Part shown: positions 35,229 to 43,987 of the stretch, piece after piece
Position numbering within the stretch: position 1 is the first letter of the stretch
How the letters are laid out: the number at the start of each line of letters is the position of its first letter
Origin: Rhizobium johnstonii 3841
GTDB lineage: Bacteria; Pseudomonadota; Alphaproteobacteria; Rhizobiales; Rhizobiaceae
Direction of reading: 5' to 3'
Assembly (NCBI RefSeq): GCF_000009265.1
Contig: NC_008384.1
Span: 62,001 to 126,000, forward strand
DNA length: 64,000 nt
The notes under the pieces: generated by a model
The model's database searches: none
What the model was told of the DNA's origin: nothing
The model's input: the letters and a program-made list of their open reading frames with translations, nothing else
Program-made: the position numbers and the translations under genes

Positions 35229-35825
35229 TCAGCTACGGCTGGCGGCGATCAGGGCATGCGATGCATCGCGGAGCAATCCGGTTGCCTCGCCGGGTTCAAA
35301 GAGCTGCATGCTGACAAAGGCACCGTTGATCAGAACCGCGAGTTGACCGGCGAGGCGATCGGGCGCGGCAACCGCCAGAGCCTCGGCGATAGTCTTGAGA
35401 CGACGCCGCATCTCGCGCATGTGGGCTTCGGCGACCTTCCGGGCGGGGTGATCTACCTCAGGGAACTCGGCCGCGGTGTTGATCTGCGGGCAGCCCCGGT
35501 AATTTCCCCGCCCGACCCGTTCGCCGATCCACTCAAAATGTGCATCGAGCTCGGCCTCGGCATCGTCCGGATGCTGTTCCGTCACGCGATCCCATGTGCT
35601 CCAGAAGTCCAGGTCTTCGCGCTTGAGGAAGGCGGCGACGAGGTCGTCCTTCGTGCCGAAATGGCGGTAGAGGCTGGTTTTGGCGACGCCGGATTTTTCG
35701 ACCACAAGATCGACACCGACAGCGCGCACGCCGCGCCGGTAAAAGAGTTCTGATGCCGTCTCGAGAATTCTGTCCCGCACCTCCTTGGTGACGGGTGCAG
35801 GGGCGTTTGCCGAGGTTTTTGTCAT
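35229..35825 (-). CDS. TetR family regulator
   Basis: The product is 198 residues from the ATG at 35825. The helix-turn-helix is ILETASELFYRRGVRAVGVDLVVEKSGVAKTSLYRHFGTKDDL. The C-terminal part, with GCPQINTAAEFPEVDHPARK, is of the TetR_C type. It is divergent from a saccharopine-dehydrogenase-like gene, and a 14-bp perfect inverted repeat lies between them. It probably represses both. Confidence 0.9.
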   Translation of the reverse strand: MTKTSANAPAPVTKEVRDRILETASELFYRRGVRAVGVDLVVEKSGVAKTSLYRHFGTKDDLVAAFLKREDLDFWSTWDRVTEQHPDDAEAELDAHFEWIGERVGRGNYRGCPQINTAAEFPEVDHPARKVAEAHMREMRRRLKTIAEALAVAAPDRLAGQLAVLINGAFVSMQLFEPGEATGLLRDASHALIAASRS

Positions 35826-35864
35826 TCGTATATCTCCATTTTCGCCACAGTAGCAGAAAATCGA

Positions 35865-35914
35865 TTGACACGCTACAGACCTGTATGTTTTAGGTACAGA
35901 CAGGTCTGTAGCGC
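35865..35914 (+). promoter_or_regulatory. Divergent promoter and TetR operator
   Basis: A perfect 14-bp inverted repeat (CGCTACAGACCTGT at 35871-35884 and ACAGGTCTGTAGCG at 35900-35913) lies just after TTGACA at 35865-35870. Each arm contains the near-palindrome ACAGRYCTGT. A TetR dimer, or two, bound here would block the -10 region. Confidence 0.7.
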
Positions 35915-35925
35915 GGGAGAGAACA

Positions 35926-36969
35926 ATGACCATCTACGAAGCTGACATCATGAAGACGCCCCAATCTGTCGCGGTCTTGGGAGCGAACGGCCATACCGGT
36001 CGTTTTGTCGTAGCCGAACTTTTGCGGCGCGGTCTCAAGCCCATCGCGATTGGACGGAACGCCGAGCGGCTGGCGGCTGCGGGCTTTATGGAGCGCGGCA
36101 TTGAATGCCGCGAAGCATCGGTCGAGGATGACGAGGAACTGGACAGGGCGCTAGCCGGGGCGGCGGCAATCATCAACTGCGCCGGCCCGTTCATGGACAC
36201 CGCCGACGCAGTGGTGCGTGCCGCATTGCGAGCGGGGATCCATTATCTCGACGTGACGGCCGAGCAACCGAGCGTGCAGGCCACGTTCGAGAGGCACGAG
36301 GTTGCGGCCCGGGAAGCGGGCGTAGTCGTCATCCCGGCCATGGGTTTCTATGGCGGCTTGGCCGACCTGCTCGTGACAGCCGTCATGGACGAGTGGGAGC
36401 ACGCCGACGACATCGAAATTCGAATTGCGCTCGACAGCTGGCTCCCGACGAGAGGCACACGCGTTACCGGAGAAAGAAACACTGTGCGGCGCCTGGCCGT
36501 CAGCGGTGGGCAGCTGGAGCCGGTGCATCAACCGCCTGCTGAAAGGATTTCGACTTTACCGGCCCCGTTCGGCCAGCAGACTTTCGTCGAGATTCCCTTT
36601 TCGGAAGTGCCGCTGATCGCGCGGCACGTCCGGACGAAGGAACTGCACACCTTCTTGAGCACAGTCGCTCTGCGGGATGTCCGCGATCCGTCGACGCCTC
36701 CGCCGCAGGCGGTCGACGAATTCGGGCGTTCAGCGCAGCGCTTTGCCGTAGAAGTGATTGTCACGCAAGAAGGCGTGCGCCGTCGGATCATCGCGCAGGG
36801 ACAAGACATCTACGCCGTTTCGGCGCCGATCATCTGCGAAGCGGTTCAGCGCATCCTGTCAGGCGAAATCCGCGATATCGGCGCAAAACCGCCGGCAGAG
36901 ATTTTCAATGCCGCCAGCTTCCTGCAGGCGCTCGGCCCGGATCTGTCGGTCGAGATATCGGAAACTTAG
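35926..36969 (+). CDS. Saccharopine dehydrogenase-like NAD(P)-binding oxidoreductase
   Basis: This 347-residue protein has VAVLGANGHTGRFVVAELLRRG (Rossmann motif) and AAIINCAGPFMDTADAVVRAAL followed by GIHYLDVTAEQPSVQATF, the marks of the saccharopine dehydrogenase NADP-binding family. Most bacterial members are of unknown function. It is divergent from a TetR gene and under its likely control. A product of detoxification or lipid metabolism is possible. The substrate is unknown. The start at 35926 could also be the ATG at 35950. Confidence 0.85.
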   Translation: MTIYEADIMKTPQSVAVLGANGHTGRFVVAELLRRGLKPIAIGRNAERLAAAGFMERGIECREASVEDDEELDRALAGAAAIINCAGPFMDTADAVVRAALRAGIHYLDVTAEQPSVQATFERHEVAAREAGVVVIPAMGFYGGLADLLVTAVMDEWEHADDIEIRIALDSWLPTRGTRVTGERNTVRRLAVSGGQLEPVHQPPAERISTLPAPFGQQTFVEIPFSEVPLIARHVRTKELHTFLSTVALRDVRDPSTPPPQAVDEFGRSAQRFAVEVIVTQEGVRRRIIAQGQDIYAVSAPIICEAVQRILSGEIRDIGAKPPAEIFNAASFLQALGPDLSVEISET

Positions 36970-37041
36970 TTCGGACCGCCAGACTTTCAGAAAGTCCCTC
37001 ACGATGGCTTGGGAGACTTTCGGATCTAAAACGATCCCGCT

Positions 37042-37809
37042 CTAGAGCGAGGCGGTGATGCCGCCGTCGACGGTCAACATATGGCCGTTGACGAAGGAGG
37101 AGGCATCCGAGGCCAGGAAGACGGCGGCGCCGACGAGCTCCTTGACCTCGCCCCAGCGGCCGGCCGGCGTGCGGTTTTCAAGCCAGCCGGAAAACTTCGG
37201 ATCGTCGACGAGCGCCTGGTTGAGCGGCGTGCGGAAATAGCCGGGTGCGATCGCATTGATCTGCAAGCCGTATTTCGCCCAGTCGGTCGCCATGCCGCGC
37301 GTCAGGTTCTTCACCGCGCCCTTTGTCGCGGTATAGGGCGCGATGCCGGGACGGGCGAGTTCGGCCTGGACGGAGGCGATGTTGATGATCTTGCCGCGGC
37401 CGCGCGCAATCATCGCCTGGGCGACCGGCTGGCTGACATAGAACAGGCTGGAGACATTGGTCTTGAAGATCTCGTCCCATTTGTCGACCGGAAAGTTCTC
37501 CAGCGGTGCGCGGAACTGCATGCCGGCATTGTTGACGAGGATGTCGATCGGGCCGATCTCCGCCTCGATATAGTCGATGGCGGTGCGGCTGGCCTCCGCG
37601 TCGGTGACGTCGAAGGCGGCACTGACGGCATGGCGATGGCTGCGACGGATATCCTCGGCGGCGGCCTCCGCCTTCTGCGCGTTGCGGCCGTTGATGATGA
37701 TCGAAGCGCCATGCTCGGCAAGCCCGACCGCCAATGCGCGGCCGATGCCCTGGCTGGAGCCGGTGACGAGGGCGCGGCGGCCGGAGAGATCGAAAAGGGG
37801 GAAGGTCAC
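37042..37809 (-). CDS. SDR-family oxidoreductase (gluconate 5-dehydrogenase-like)
   Basis: About 255 residues. The protein starts at a GTG (37809) as MTFPLFDLSGRRALVTGSSQGIG after AGGAG; longer alternatives with ATG at 37842 exist but have a poorer ribosome site. It has TGSSQGIG (16-23), VNNAG, Ser-Tyr-Lys in IASVQAELARPGIAPYTATK, and the terminal GGITAS. The sequence resembles Gno/IdnO-type gluconate 5-dehydrogenases. It follows the pca operon on the same strand. Confidence 0.88.
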   Translation of the reverse strand: MTFPLFDLSGRRALVTGSSQGIGRALAVGLAEHGASIIINGRNAQKAEAAAEDIRRSHRHAVSAAFDVTDAEASRTAIDYIEAEIGPIDILVNNAGMQFRAPLENFPVDKWDEIFKTNVSSLFYVSQPVAQAMIARGRGKIINIASVQAELARPGIAPYTATKGAVKNLTRGMATDWAKYGLQINAIAPGYFRTPLNQALVDDPKFSGWLENRTPAGRWGEVKELVGAAVFLASDASSFVNGHMLTVDGGITASL

Positions 37810-37877
37810 GAGGCTGCTCCTGATTTCATTTGCACTCTGCATAGCCGGTTTCCGGCATGAGATGCAAAGGCGCTGAA

Positions 37878-38924
37878 TCAGGTCGTTCCAAGCCTCTTGA
37901 TATTCCCCGTCAGCTCCTTCGCCAGTCGCAGGCTGGCGGCGGTTGCCATCGTCATTTGCGGCAGCAGCAGCCATTCGAGCGTCCAGGCAGCGCCGGAGCG
38001 TTCCTGTTCGTGCACAAGGGACTGGTGGATGCCCGATAGAAGAGTGGCGTTGAAGCGCGCGAGCGAGATGAGGACTTCGGCGGAAACGGGATTCTGTTTG
38101 TGCGCCATGGCCGACGAGGTGCCGCCACCTGAGATTTCGATTTCATCGCCGGCCTGGGCAAGCAGCGCGATATCCTGGCCCATCTTGCCGAGACTGCCCG
38201 ATATCGACGCGAACAGCCCGGCAATATCGGCGATCGGCAGACGCCCGCTCTGCCATTGTGGTGCATCGGTGAGGCCGAGTTCCTGGGCGAGGGAGGCACG
38301 GATTGTCGCGGCCTGCGACCCGAGCTTGTCCAGCGTGCCGGCCGCGCCCCCGAACTGAACGGGAAAACCCTGCTCGGTCAGGCGGTCGCGATAGGTCGCC
38401 AGCGGCTCCCGCCACGCACGGAGGCGGTCGGAGACGGTAATCGGGATCGCCGCCTGCATGCGGGTATGGCCGATCAGCTTGTTCCGGCCGAACTGGCCGT
38501 CCAGCGCATGGAGCCCCGCGGCGATGGTGGAAAGCCGGCCGGCAAACAGAAAGACGACGGCCTTCAGGCGGATCATCAGGCTGGTATCGATGATATCCTG
38601 GCTGGTGGCGCCGAAATGCAGGCTTTTTGCCGCTTCCTCGCCGACACTAGCGCGCAGCTGCTTGATGAGATCGGGAACGACGACGCCGTCCCTTGCCGTT
38701 GCCGATCGAAGATTGGAGACTTCGGGCGAGAAGGCAGCGCAAGTTTCAGCGATGCGCCTTGCGGCTTCGGCAGGGATCAGGCCATGAGCGGCTTCAGCCT
38801 TGGCGAGCGCGGCCTCGAAGGAGAGCATGGCCCGGATATCCGCCTCGGCAGAGAAATAGGGCGCGATTTCGTTGTCGCCGAGCAGGCCGGAAAGGAAAGG
38901 ATGGTCGAAGGGCGATGCGGTCAT
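37878..38924 (-). CDS. pcaB: 3-carboxy-cis,cis-muconate cycloisomerase
   Basis: The 348-residue product belongs to the fumarase/aspartase superfamily: HFGATSQDIIDTSLMIRL and the signature GGTSSAMAHKQNPVSAE are visible. It cyclises carboxymuconate, the product of protocatechuate 3,4-dioxygenase, to 4-carboxymuconolactone. It is the last pca gene (order pcaD-C-H-G-B). It lies 177 bases after pcaG with an interspersed repeat between, so it may be transcribed less. The start at 38924 (MTASPFDHPF) is the family's usual one. Confidence 0.93.
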   Translation of the reverse strand: MTASPFDHPFLSGLLGDNEIAPYFSAEADIRAMLSFEAALAKAEAAHGLIPAEAARRIAETCAAFSPEVSNLRSATARDGVVVPDLIKQLRASVGEEAAKSLHFGATSQDIIDTSLMIRLKAVVFLFAGRLSTIAAGLHALDGQFGRNKLIGHTRMQAAIPITVSDRLRAWREPLATYRDRLTEQGFPVQFGGAAGTLDKLGSQAATIRASLAQELGLTDAPQWQSGRLPIADIAGLFASISGSLGKMGQDIALLAQAGDEIEISGGGTSSAMAHKQNPVSAEVLISLARFNATLLSGIHQSLVHEQERSGAAWTLEWLLLPQMTMATAASLRLAKELTGNIKRLGTT

Positions 38925-38941
38925 GATCGTCTCGGTTTGTG

Positions 38942-39050
38942 GTGGTGGCCCCCTCGTCCGGCTGCCCCCACCTCTCCCCGGCGGGGAGAAGGGACTCGAG
39001 GCTGCTCCGGGGCCCATGGGCAGATGATCTCGCAGGGCACGTCCCATAGG
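38942..39050. repeat. Interspersed repeat between pcaG and pcaB
   Basis: This stretch with CCCCCTCGTCCGGCTGCCCC, then CCACCTCTCCCCGGCGGGG and GAGAAGGGA, belongs to a repeat family seen often between rhizobial genes. It interrupts the otherwise compact pca operon. Confidence 0.5.
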
Positions 39051-39101
39051 GGACGCTACCTGCACTTAGCCGCCCCAGCAAGCCGATCGCGACGCCGGCC
39101 C

Positions 39102-39713
39102 TTAAATATCGAGAAACACCGTTTCCTTTGGACCCTGCAGGTGGATGTCGAAATGACAGGTTACGCCGTCGCGGGTGGCGACCATCGTTGCGACGCGCTC
39201 GCGATGTTCGATGCGCAAAAGCAGCGGGTCGGCGGCGTTGGCCTCCGTCTCCTCCGGAAAATACATGCGTGTATGCAGGCCGATATTGATGCCGCGGGCG
39301 ACGATCCAGAAGGTGATGTGCGGGGCTTGTCTGCGGCCATCCTTGAAGGGGACACGGCCGGGCTTGACCGTCTCGAAGCTGTAGACGCCGTCCTCGGCGC
39401 GGGTCGGGCAGCGGCCCCAGCCGGTGAAATTGGGATCGGCAGCACCGCGCATTTCCGACGGGCTGTTGTAGAGGCCGGCGCTGTCGGCCTGCCAGATCTC
39501 GATGACCGCATCGCGCACCAAGGCGCCGGCACCGTCGAAGATCCGGCCGGTGACGGTGATACGCTCGCCGAGCGTCTTGTCGTTGACCATCGCGACGCCG
39601 AGATCGCTGTCGTAGACGCCCGAGATGTCGCAGAAATTCGGCGTCAGGCCGATATGCACATAGGGGCCTGCCGTCTGCGACGGGGTTTCCTTGAGATAGC
39701 CGAGCTGCTGCAT
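39102..39713 (-). CDS. pcaG: Protocatechuate 3,4-dioxygenase alpha subunit
   Basis: The 203-residue alpha subunit has QTAGPYVHIGLTPN, RDAVIEIWQADSAGLYNSP and the late TFWIVARGINIGLHTRMYF. It lacks the iron ligands, as expected. With PcaH it forms the enzyme that cleaves the protocatechuate ring between the hydroxyls. It starts two bases after pcaH stops. Confidence 0.95.
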   Translation of the reverse strand: MQQLGYLKETPSQTAGPYVHIGLTPNFCDISGVYDSDLGVAMVNDKTLGERITVTGRIFDGAGALVRDAVIEIWQADSAGLYNSPSEMRGAADPNFTGWGRCPTRAEDGVYSFETVKPGRVPFKDGRRQAPHITFWIVARGINIGLHTRMYFPEETEANAADPLLLRIEHRERVATMVATRDGVTCHFDIHLQGPKETVFLDI

Positions 39714-39715
39714 GG

Positions 39716-40465
39716 TCAGTTGCCCTCCAATTTGTTTTCGAACATCGTCGACCGGCGGCCGCGCAGCACGATATCGAATTTATAGGCGCGTGAATCCATC
39801 GGGATGGTGTTGCCCCAGTCGAGCGGCGCGATCAGCTGCTCGATCGCCGCCTTGTCGGGGATCGTGCCGACGATCGGACATTTCCAGATCATCGGATCGC
39901 CCTCGAAATACATCTGGGTGATCAGGCGCTGGGCAAAGCCATGTCCGAAGATCGAGAAATGGATATGGGCGGGACGCCAATCGTTGATGCCGTTCGGCCA
40001 GGGATAGGCGCCGGGGCGGACGGTGCGGAAGTGATAATGGCCGTCCTCGTCGGTGATGGCGCGGCCGCAGCCGCCGAAATTCGGGTCGATCGCCGCCAGA
40101 TAGGTTTCCTTCTTGTGGCGATAGCGGCCGCCGGCATTGGCCTGCCAGAACTCGACCAAGGCGCCGGCAACCGGCCTGGCGCGCTCGTCGAGCACACGGC
40201 CATGGACGATGATGCGTTCGCCGATGGCACTTTCGCCGGGCTGCGCGTAATTCAGGATCAGGTCGTTGTCGAGTTCGCCGATCATCGAATGGCCGAAGAC
40301 CGGACCGGTGGTCTCGGAAATCGTGCCATCGAGCGACAGCAGCGCGCGCTGCGGCGCGCGCAGCACGGAGGTCTTGTAGCCCGGCGTCAGCGCCGGCGCA
40401 TGCCAGGCGCGGTCGCGGGCGAAGAAGCCGCCGGTCTCGGGCTTGCGGTTCGGTCGTTCGGACAT
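39716..40465 (-). CDS. pcaH: Protocatechuate 3,4-dioxygenase beta subunit
   Basis: The 249-residue subunit carries the non-haem Fe(III) ligands at the right spacing: Tyr115, Tyr154, His167 and His169 (GRYRHKKETY, PGAYPWP and HIHFS). It pairs with PcaG. It follows pcaC by nine bases in the pcaDCHGB operon. Confidence 0.96.
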   Translation of the reverse strand: MSERPNRKPETGGFFARDRAWHAPALTPGYKTSVLRAPQRALLSLDGTISETTGPVFGHSMIGELDNDLILNYAQPGESAIGERIIVHGRVLDERARPVAGALVEFWQANAGGRYRHKKETYLAAIDPNFGGCGRAITDEDGHYHFRTVRPGAYPWPNGINDWRPAHIHFSIFGHGFAQRLITQMYFEGDPMIWKCPIVGTIPDKAAIEQLIAPLDWGNTIPMDSRAYKFDIVLRGRRSTMFENKLEGN

Positions 40466-40474
40466 GTTCCTCCC

Positions 40475-40879
40475 TCAGGCCGCCTTTTCGGCGTCCATCT
40501 GTTCAAAAGCCTGCTTTGCAATCTTGATCGCGTGATTGGCGGCGGGAACGCCGGCATAAATCGCCACATGTAGCAGCGCCTCGCAGATATCCTCGCGGGT
40601 CGCCCCCGTATTGGCAGTGGCGCGCACATGCATGGCGACCTCGTCGTCCTGGCCAAGCGCGGCAAGCAGAGCGATCGTGATGATCGAGCGCTCGCGCTTC
40701 GTCAGCGCCGGGCGCGACCAGACATGGCCCCAGGCGGCTTCGGTGATCAGTTCCTGGAAGGGGCGGTCGAACTCCGTCGCAGTAGTGGCGGCGCGGTCGA
40801 CATGGGCGTCGCCAAGCACGGCGCGGCGGGTCGCCATGCCCTGGCGATAGCGCTCGGAAGGGGACGCGGTTTCATTCAT
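40475..40879 (-). CDS. pcaC: 4-carboxymuconolactone decarboxylase
   Basis: The 134-residue protein has the CMD fold with ELITEAAWGHVWSRPALTKRERS and ATANTGATREDICEALLHVAIYAG. It decarboxylates 4-carboxymuconolactone to the enol-lactone. Its ATG overlaps the pcaD stop by four bases (ATGA). Confidence 0.95.
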   Translation of the reverse strand: MNETASPSERYRQGMATRRAVLGDAHVDRAATTATEFDRPFQELITEAAWGHVWSRPALTKRERSIITIALLAALGQDDEVAMHVRATANTGATREDICEALLHVAIYAGVPAANHAIKIAKQAFEQMDAEKAA

Positions 40880-41685
40880 GGGCTGACTTCTCCAGGCGGA
40901 ATGGATGTGAGGAAGGCGCGGATGATCGCCGTCAGCGCCTCCGGCTGCTCGATGCAGGGAATGTGCGCGCAATCGCGGATCACTTCGTAGCGAGCGCCGG
41001 AGATCAGCTTCGCGGTCGAAAGCACGAGATCGGGTGGCGTCGAGCCGTCCTGGTCGCCAACGATGCAGATCGTCGGGACGGTGATCGTCTTTGCGACCTC
41101 GGTGAAATCGGCATCACGGATCGCGGCGCAGGCAGCGACATAGCCCTCGACGGGCTGGCGCGTCAGCATGTTGCAATAGCCGGCATAGGCGGTGCTCTCG
41201 GGCCGGCGGAAGGCGGGCGTGAACCAACGCTCCATGACCGCGTCGACGATGCTGGCGATGCCGTTTTGCTCGACGGCGGCGATGCGGGCGTTCCAGCTCT
41301 CCGCCGTGCCGATCTTGTGGGCGGTGTCGCAGAGGATGAGCGCGCGGACCAGGTCCGGCCGGCGGTGATAGAGCGACTGGGCGATGAGGCCGCCGACCGA
41401 CAGGCCGCAGATGACGGCATCCTTGACCGACAGCAGATCGAGAAGGCCGGCGAGATCCGTCGCATGGTCCTCGATCGATGAGGGGAGCTGGCCGACATCG
41501 GAAAGGCCGTGGCCGCGCTTGTCGTAAAGCACGATGGCAAATTCACCGGCAAGCCGCACCACGACGTCGCGCCAGATGCGGAAATCCGTACCCAGCGAGT
41601 TGATAAAGACGATCACCGGCCTGTCGGCAGGCGCGCCAATGATCTGATAATGGATCGTCACGTCGTTTATGCGGGCGAATTGCAC
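40876..41685 (-). CDS. pcaD: 3-oxoadipate enol-lactonase
   Basis: This 269-residue alpha/beta hydrolase has FINSLGTDFRIWRD, the nucleophile Ser96 (CGLSVGGL), Asp in GDQDGSTPP and His near the end (CAHIPCIEQPE). It hydrolyses the enol-lactone to 3-oxoadipate. It is the first gene of the pcaDCHGB operon, typical of Rhizobiaceae, and is divergent from pcaQ. Confidence 0.95.
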   Translation of the reverse strand: MQFARINDVTIHYQIIGAPADRPVIVFINSLGTDFRIWRDVVVRLAGEFAIVLYDKRGHGLSDVGQLPSSIEDHATDLAGLLDLLSVKDAVICGLSVGGLIAQSLYHRRPDLVRALILCDTAHKIGTAESWNARIAAVEQNGIASIVDAVMERWFTPAFRRPESTAYAGYCNMLTRQPVEGYVAACAAIRDADFTEVAKTITVPTICIVGDQDGSTPPDLVLSTAKLISGARYEVIRDCAHIPCIEQPEALTAIIRAFLTSIPPGEVSP

Positions 41686-41757
41686 GTCATTCTCCTCCTG
41701 AATGGTGAAATTGACTGGTTGATCCGGTTAAGTAAAATGATATTTATTGGCGTTTCG

Positions 41758-41773
41758 ATAACCGTGGAGTTAT
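41758..41773 (-). promoter_or_regulatory. PcaQ binding site in the pcaD/pcaQ divergent region
   Basis: The sequence ATAACC-GTGG-AGTTAT matches the published S. meliloti PcaQ motif ATAACC-N4-GGTTAA closely and is a near-perfect dyad. It lies 73 bases before the pcaD start and abuts the pcaQ start. Confidence 0.7.
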
Positions 41774-41780
41774 GCGAGCG

Positions 41781-42701
41781 ATGATCGACAGCCGGGTCAA
41801 GTTCCGCCATCTGCAAACCTTTGTCGAGGTGGCGCGGCAGAAGAGCGTCATGAAGGCCGCCGAATTGCTGCATGTCAGCCAGCCGGCGGTCACCAAGACG
41901 ATCCGCGAACTCGAACAGGTGCTGGGTGTCGATGTCTTCGAGCGCGACGGCCGCGGCATCAAGATCACCCGCTACGGCGAGGTCTTCCTGCGGCATGCAG
42001 GTGCGGCGCTGACGGCGCTGCGCCAGGGCCTCGATTCCGTCTCGCAGGAGCAGTTTTCCGATGCGCCGCCGATCCGGATCGGCGCGCTGCCGACGGTGTC
42101 ATCGCGCATCATGCCGCGGGCGATGGAACTCTTCCTCAAGGAAAAGACCTGGAGCCGGGTGAAGATCGTCACCGGCGAGAACGCGGTGCTCTTGGAGCAG
42201 CTTCGCGTGGGTGATCTCGACCTTGTCGTCGGACGTCTGGCCGGCGCCGAGATGATGGCCGGCTTTTCGTTCGAACATCTTTATTCCGAGCAGGTGGTGT
42301 TTGCCGTGCGCGCCGGCCATCCGCTGCTCGACGGCCGGCAATCGCTGTTTGCCGGCTTTGGCAACTACACGGTGCTGATGCCGACGCGCGGTTCGATCAT
42401 CCGGCCGGTTGTTGAAAATTTCCTCATCGCCAACGGCGTCTCCAGCCTGCCGAACCAGATCGAGACGGTGTCGGATTCGTTCGGCCGCGCATTCCTGCGG
42501 GCAAGTGACGCGATCTGGATCATTTCCAACGGCGTCGTGGCCGGCGATGTCGCCGACGGGCGGCTGGCACTACTACCTGTCGATACCGGCGAGACCAAGG
42601 GGCCGGTCGGGTTGACGGTGCGCGCCGATGCCGTGCCGTCGCTGCCGCAATCGATCCTGATGCAGACGATCCGCGAGGCGGCGGGCGAGGCGGCCCTTTA
42701 A
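41781..42701 (+). CDS. pcaQ: LysR-type activator of the pca operon
   Basis: The 306-residue protein begins MIDSRVKFRHLQTFVEVARQKSV and has the LysR helix-turn-helix MKAAELLHVSQPAVTKTIRELE, the close form found in PcaQ. The C-terminal domain binds pathway intermediates. PcaQ activates pcaDCHGB in response to the enol-lactone or carboxymuconate. The start at 41781 is preferred over 41772, which overlaps the PcaQ site. It is divergent from pcaD. Confidence 0.92.
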   Translation: MIDSRVKFRHLQTFVEVARQKSVMKAAELLHVSQPAVTKTIRELEQVLGVDVFERDGRGIKITRYGEVFLRHAGAALTALRQGLDSVSQEQFSDAPPIRIGALPTVSSRIMPRAMELFLKEKTWSRVKIVTGENAVLLEQLRVGDLDLVVGRLAGAEMMAGFSFEHLYSEQVVFAVRAGHPLLDGRQSLFAGFGNYTVLMPTRGSIIRPVVENFLIANGVSSLPNQIETVSDSFGRAFLRASDAIWIISNGVVAGDVADGRLALLPVDTGETKGPVGLTVRADAVPSLPQSILMQTIREAAGEAAL

Positions 42702-42727
42702 ATTTGCTTGATGAATGCCCAGATTTG

Positions 42728-42736
42728 GACTAAGTC
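42728..42736 (+). promoter_or_regulatory. Operator palindrome of second RES/Xre pair
   Basis: GACTAAGTC is a palindrome with a central A; the flanks extend the symmetry imperfectly (TTG and TAA). It lies just before the AGGAGG ribosome site of the antitoxin gene and is a candidate for autorepression. Confidence 0.45.
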
Positions 42737-42758
42737 TAATTCAAGACAGGAGGCTTTC

Positions 42759-43280
42759 ATGCAGCATTCGCGACGGGAGCAACGGGAAGACCAGGGGCCA
42801 CAGCGGCTGGAAATGGAGCGGTTTGCTCCGGCCAACCGCAAGAGGCTGAGCGCGCCGGCCCTGCGAACCTTTCTGGCGATCGCCGATCTCTGGGGGCTGA
42901 GCGAGGAGCAGCGTCTGCTCATGCTCGGCTATCCCTCCCGGTCGACCTATCACAATTGGGCCAAACAGGCGCGCGAGCACGGTGCTTTCACGCTCGATGT
43001 CGATACGCTGACCCGCATCTCGGCCGTGCTCGGCATCCATCAGGCGCTCGGCGTGCTGTTTTCCGATGAACGCGCCGGCGTCGCCTGGCTGCGCGCACCG
43101 CACCAGGCGCCGGTTTTCGGCGGGCATCCGCCGCTTGATATCGTGACAAACGGGACCCAGGACGGGTTGATGACCGTCCGCCGGTTTCTCGACGGCGCCC
43201 GCGGCGGTCTCTACATGCAGCCGAATATGCTCGACGAAGCCTTCACACCCTACGAAGATGCGGACATCGTCTTCCGGTGA
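42759..43280 (+). CDS. Xre/MbcA/ParS family antitoxin (second pair)
   Basis: The 173-residue protein starts at 42759 after ACAGGAGG. It has a helix-turn-helix region (GLSEEQRLLMLGYPSRSTYHN) and the DUF2384 toxin-binding domain with GIHQALGVLFSDERAGVAWL and PVFGGHPPLDIVTNG. It should neutralise the RES toxin next to it and repress the operon. It overlaps the toxin start by four bases (GTGA). It follows pcaQ on the same strand. Confidence 0.88.
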   Translation: MQHSRREQREDQGPQRLEMERFAPANRKRLSAPALRTFLAIADLWGLSEEQRLLMLGYPSRSTYHNWAKQAREHGAFTLDVDTLTRISAVLGIHQALGVLFSDERAGVAWLRAPHQAPVFGGHPPLDIVTNGTQDGLMTVRRFLDGARGGLYMQPNMLDEAFTPYEDADIVFR

Positions 43281-43948
43281 GTGACCGTTTTGCCGAGGCG
43301 CCGCGTCCGTCGTACCGGCTGATCCCGTCGCAATTTCCCCCGATCGGGCTTTTCGAGACGGTAACGCGGGCGGCCGACCTCGAAGCCGTGATGGAGCTCG
43401 TCGGCTGGACCAACGACCGCCTCGTCGCCGACCGCATCCAACGTCTCCCCGAGGACCAATGGGTTTACGGCGTTGCCAATGCCAGCATCGTCATGGCGGC
43501 ATTCCTGCATGTCGCGCCGGGAGGAATGCGCTTCAACGGCCCCGATCTCGGCGCCTGGTATGCAGCCGACGATCCCCGCACAGCCGCCGCCGAGGTCGGC
43601 CATCATCTCAGGCGCGAAGCGCTCGCACGTGGGGTGGCGACGATGGCGCGCACCTATCGAAGCTATTCGGCTGCTCTGATTGGCGATTACCTCGACATTC
43701 GTGGAGAGCAGACGCTACGGCCTGATGTCTATGACGGCACGAGCTATGCGGCGTCGCAGGTGCTGGGGGAAGAGGTGCGCTCGAGCGGCGGCGCCGGTAT
43801 CCTCTATGACAGTGTCCGGCTGAGAGGTGGAGTTGCGATCGTCGCCCACCGGCCGCGCAATATTCAGGGCGTGGTGCAGGCCGACCACTTCGAAATCACC
43901 GTGTCCGCCACCGACCGGCGCATCGATGTCAGGAAGCTTGCTGCCTGA
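43277..43948 (+). CDS. RES domain toxin (second pair)
   Basis: The 223-residue protein starts with GTG at 43277. Its RES features in order are YRLIPSQFPPIGLF, the tyrosine and glutamate in WYAADDPRTAAAEVGHHLRRE, and LYDSVRLRGG with the serine. It should deplete NAD+ when free of antitoxin. It is diverged from the pair at 16886-17991. Confidence 0.87.
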   Translation: MSDRFAEAPRPSYRLIPSQFPPIGLFETVTRAADLEAVMELVGWTNDRLVADRIQRLPEDQWVYGVANASIVMAAFLHVAPGGMRFNGPDLGAWYAADDPRTAAAEVGHHLRREALARGVATMARTYRSYSAALIGDYLDIRGEQTLRPDVYDGTSYAASQVLGEEVRSSGGAGILYDSVRLRGGVAIVAHRPRNIQGVVQADHFEITVSATDRRIDVRKLAA

Positions 43949-43987
43949 CGGAGCAGCCGCGAGCCGGCGCCGGCGATATGGTGACAC

